This document shows, piece by piece, positions 5,301 to 6,893 of a stretch of DNA of 6,893 nt. A program made the translations under genes and the position numbers. The stretch covers positions 1 to 6,893 of the forward strand of contig DAOUZU010000051.1 in NCBI GenBank assembly GCA_030665535.1. The letters run 5' to 3'. Under the pieces are notes generated by a model that was not told the origin of the DNA, did no database searches, and was given only the letters and a program-made list of their open reading frames with translations. Numbering within the stretch: position 1 is the first letter of the stretch; each line of letters begins with the position of its first letter. Source of the stretch: Dehalococcoidia bacterium (GTDB lineage: Bacteria > Chloroflexota > Dehalococcoidia > Dehalococcoidales > JAUXAE01).

Positions 5301-6515
5301 ATGAGTTTTGAATCCTTCGGTTTACATCCCAGCATAATGGACGGTGTGGCGGCACTTAAATACGTTAAGCCCACGCCAATTCAGCTACAATCAATCCCGC
5401 CGGTAATGCAGGGCCGTGATTTGATTGGTCTGGCCCAGACCGGAACGGGCAAAACGGCTGCCTTCGCTTTGCCGGTACTACAGCGTCTGCTTAATGGCCC
5501 GCGGGGACGAATCCGGGCTCTAATAATCTCACCGACACGTGAGCTGGCGGAGCAGATAGGCGAGGCCATTAATGCGCTGGGGCAACGGACGGGGCTCAAG
5601 AGCCTGCCCATTTACGGCGGGGTGAGCATGGTGCACCAGGTTCAGAGACTGCGAGCCGGCGTCGAGATAGTCGTCGCCTGCCCCGGGCGCCTGCTGGATC
5701 ACGTTTGGAAGGGTACAATTGATCTATCGCAGGTGGAAGTACTCATAATAGACGAGGCGGACCGGATGTTTGACATGGGTTTTATGCCGGATGTCCGTAA
5801 TATTCTGAGGTGCCTAGAGAAGCCGCGGCAAACGCTTCTTTTTTCGGCCACCATGCCTGATGATATAAGGCGCCTGGCGAGGGATATCCTCAAGGACCCC
5901 GTCACCGTGCAAATTGGCCACACAGCACCGGCGAAGACTGTGTCTCACGCGCTGTACCCGGTTAAGCAGCATCGCAAGACCTCTCTGTTGATAGAGCTTT
6001 TACGTGATATTGAAGCCGATTCCGTGCTTGTCTTTACGCGTACCAAGCACCGTGCCGAGCGCGTGGCGCAACAGCTTAAGCAGGCGGGCTACCGGGCAAC
6101 ATCGTTGCAGGGTAATCTATCCCAGCCCAGGCGCCAGGCAGCCTTGAATGGCTTCCGTAGCGGCTTGTACAAGGTCCTTGTGGCTACTGATGTCGCTGCC
6201 CGCGGCATAGATATATTGAGTATTTCGCATGTTGTTAATTACGACATGCCGGAGACCATAGACGGCTACACTCATCGCATTGGCCGCACGGGACGGGTAG
6301 AGAAAAACGGCGATGCCCTGACCCTGGTGACAAGTGCCGACGCGGCCATGGTACAAGCCATTGAGCGCGTCCTCAAGGCGACACTGGAGCGCCGGACGCT
6401 CAAAGGCTTTGATTATGCGCTACCAGTGGCGGACAACAGCGGCAGACATCCCTCGCACCCACAACGTCAGCAACGGCGGCGCCCGGTGTATCGAAAGCGG
6501 ATTGGCAAAAACTAG
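5301..6515 (+). CDS. rhlE: DEAD-box ATP-dependent RNA helicase, RhlE-type
   Basis: This 404-residue enzyme uses ATP to unwind short RNA duplexes or remodel ribonucleoproteins, typically in ribosome assembly, RNA decay or cold adaptation. All superfamily 2 motifs are in order: Q motif PTPIQ (24-28), motif I AQTGTGKT (45-52), Ia PTRELA (78-83), GG (106-107), Ib CPGR (127-130; TPGR is usual), II DEAD (151-154), III SAT (182-184), IV VFTRT (244-248), V ATDVAARGID (295-304) and VI HRIGRTGR (325-332). The C-terminal tail after about 375 is short and basic (QRQQRRRP), resembling RhlE rather than the longer DbpA or CsdA tails, and probably gives nonspecific RNA contact. The start ATG 5301 puts the Q-motif region at normal spacing. 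It stands alone, transcribed away from the redox pair. The subfamily symbol is a best match from motif layout, not from a tree. Confidence 0.9.
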   Translation: MSFESFGLHPSIMDGVAALKYVKPTPIQLQSIPPVMQGRDLIGLAQTGTGKTAAFALPVLQRLLNGPRGRIRALIISPTRELAEQIGEAINALGQRTGLKSLPIYGGVSMVHQVQRLRAGVEIVVACPGRLLDHVWKGTIDLSQVEVLIIDEADRMFDMGFMPDVRNILRCLEKPRQTLLFSATMPDDIRRLARDILKDPVTVQIGHTAPAKTVSHALYPVKQHRKTSLLIELLRDIEADSVLVFTRTKHRAERVAQQLKQAGYRATSLQGNLSQPRRQAALNGFRSGLYKVLVATDVAARGIDILSISHVVNYDMPETIDGYTHRIGRTGRVEKNGDALTLVTSADAAMVQAIERVLKATLERRTLKGFDYALPVADNSGRHPSHPQRQQRRRPVYRKRIGKN

Positions 6516-6733
6516 AAAAGTACTCTCTCCCTTCTTTGGCCATAGTACATATGTCCTTCTAGAGCAGTAGTCCCTTAGGGGCTATGTGCTATGTCAAAGT
6601 TAACCAAGGAATTTATCAAGTGCTAAGTGGTAGATTCTGATGGCCTTAGGACTTGTGCCAGATGCTCTAGAGCTTAGGAAACTTTCCAAGGTCGAGTTTG
6701 TGAACACTTGTGAATAGTTTGAAGCTAAAAGAG
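6516..6733. other. Non-coding gap between helicase and tRNA fragment
   Basis: No convincing gene was found here. Besides the hairpin at 6568-6584 it holds a 9-bp inverted repeat, TCTAGAGCA (6558-6566) and TGCTCTAGA (6663-6671); a tandem GCTATGT pair (6581-6594); and TTGTGAA twice with a 10-bp period (6698-6704 and 6708-6714). It is richer in A and T than the flanking genes. Confidence 0.6.
6568..6584 (+). terminator. Hairpin downstream of the helicase, possible terminator
   Basis: TAGTCCC (6568-6574) pairs with GGGGCTA (6578-6584), including one G-U pair, around a TTA loop, 53 bases after the helicase stop. No U-tract follows, so intrinsic termination is unproven. It is the only compact stem seen in 6516-6733. 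Confidence 0.35.
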
Positions 6734-6783
6734 TGGCGTCCCTGGCAGGATTCGAACCTGCGACCCGCTGCTTAGAAGGCAGC
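6734..6783 (-). pseudogene. 3' fragment of tRNA-Arg(UCU), probable attachment site
   Basis: Read on the minus strand this gives a perfect anticodon arm: stem GCTGC (6783-6779), loop CTTCTAA with anticodon TCT (plus-strand 6774-6776) and stem GCAGC (6771-6767). A GGGTC variable region follows, then the T arm GCAGG-TTCGAAT-CCTGC, the acceptor strand CAGGGAC, discriminator G and encoded CCA (6736-6734). The matching 5' acceptor strand (GTCCCTG) and a D arm are absent from the 110 bases upstream to the window edge. A tRNA 3' half of this extent is the typical att core used by tyrosine recombinases. On that reading an intact tRNA-Arg gene lies further right, at the other end of an inserted element. 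The less likely alternative is a degraded tRNA gene. Confidence 0.8.
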
Positions 6784-6798
6784 CGCGACTAGCCAAAA

Positions 6799-6874
6799 TG
6801 CTTAACAAACTGCCTGTTTCCCAGCTTGCGGAGTTAAGCAGTTTAAGCAAAGCCTACATTTCACAGGTTAAGCA
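6799..6874. repeat. Four GTTAAGCA-type repeats beside the tRNA fragment
   Basis: GTTAAGCA occurs at 6833-6840 and 6867-6874, as its reverse complement TGCTTAAC at 6799-6806, and with one mismatch (TTTAAGCA) at 6842-6849. The region is non-coding as far as visible. Short direct and inverted repeats beside a tRNA-derived att core are what integrase arm-binding sites look like; the assignment is inference from position and pattern. Confidence 0.6.
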
Positions 6875-6893
6875 TGGAATACGCCCGCCCTCT

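Noticed and set aside
6734..6783. Intact functional tRNA-Arg gene
   Set aside because: The 5' acceptor strand and D arm are absent from all sequence up to the window edge, so only the 3' portion is present.
6785..6893. C-terminal end of an integrase gene on the minus strand at the right edge
   Set aside because: All three minus-strand frames from the edge reach a stop within 7 to 12 codons and give no recognisable integrase sequence.

Overview
The window reads as a chromosomal segment of an anaerobic bacterium of moderately high GC content. A short (TGS-less) threonyl-tRNA synthetase, the thrS-infC-rpmI-rplT order, a ferredoxin-like protein carrying Cys-Gly-Cys-Pro motifs, and a small Cys-rich protein resembling DUF2769 together suggest a Chloroflexota/Dehalococcoidia-like organism. 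This placement comes from remembered family features, not from a search, and is only moderately certain.

Layout. Bases 1-743 hold the 3' part of a plus-strand iron-sulfur protein gene whose 5' end lies outside the window. Its stop is followed by a hairpin (766-803). A strong extended -10 promoter (830-859) and a structured leader then precede thrS (948-2714). A second promoter of the same type (2716-2744) drives infC-rpmI-rplT (about 2788-3902), which encodes translation initiation factor IF3 and ribosomal proteins L35 and L20. These genes form a compact translation block. infC appears to start at a non-AUG codon (AUU or AUA) and rplT at UUG.

Only 13 bp after rplT lies the 3' end of a convergent minus-strand pair: a flavin-type NAD(P)H oxidoreductase with an FNR-like fold (3916-4629) and, upstream of it, a 104-residue protein with ten cysteines in two C-x-C-x2-C-P-V motifs (4684-4998). 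The pair is probably one redox operon with an extended -10 promoter at 5094-5102. A roughly 300-bp divergent regulatory region (4999-5300) separates it from a plus-strand DEAD-box RNA helicase of RhlE type (5301-6515), which has its own promoter at 5151-5180.

The right end is the most telling part. On the minus strand, 6734-6783 is the 3' portion of a tRNA-Arg(UCU) gene: anticodon arm, variable region, T arm, 3' acceptor strand and CCA. No matching 5' half is present. Just beyond it lie four copies of the 8-mer GTTAAGCA (one inverted, one with a mismatch). This is the expected appearance of an attachment site left by an integrative element inserted in a tRNA gene, with integrase arm-type sites on the element side. 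The element would extend to the right, out of the window.

No CRISPR array, transposase or rRNA was seen. The rest is ordinary housekeeping and redox genes. The points most worth following up are the att-like boundary, the redox gene pair, the thrS leader, and several sequence oddities in the iron-sulfur protein and ThrRS.
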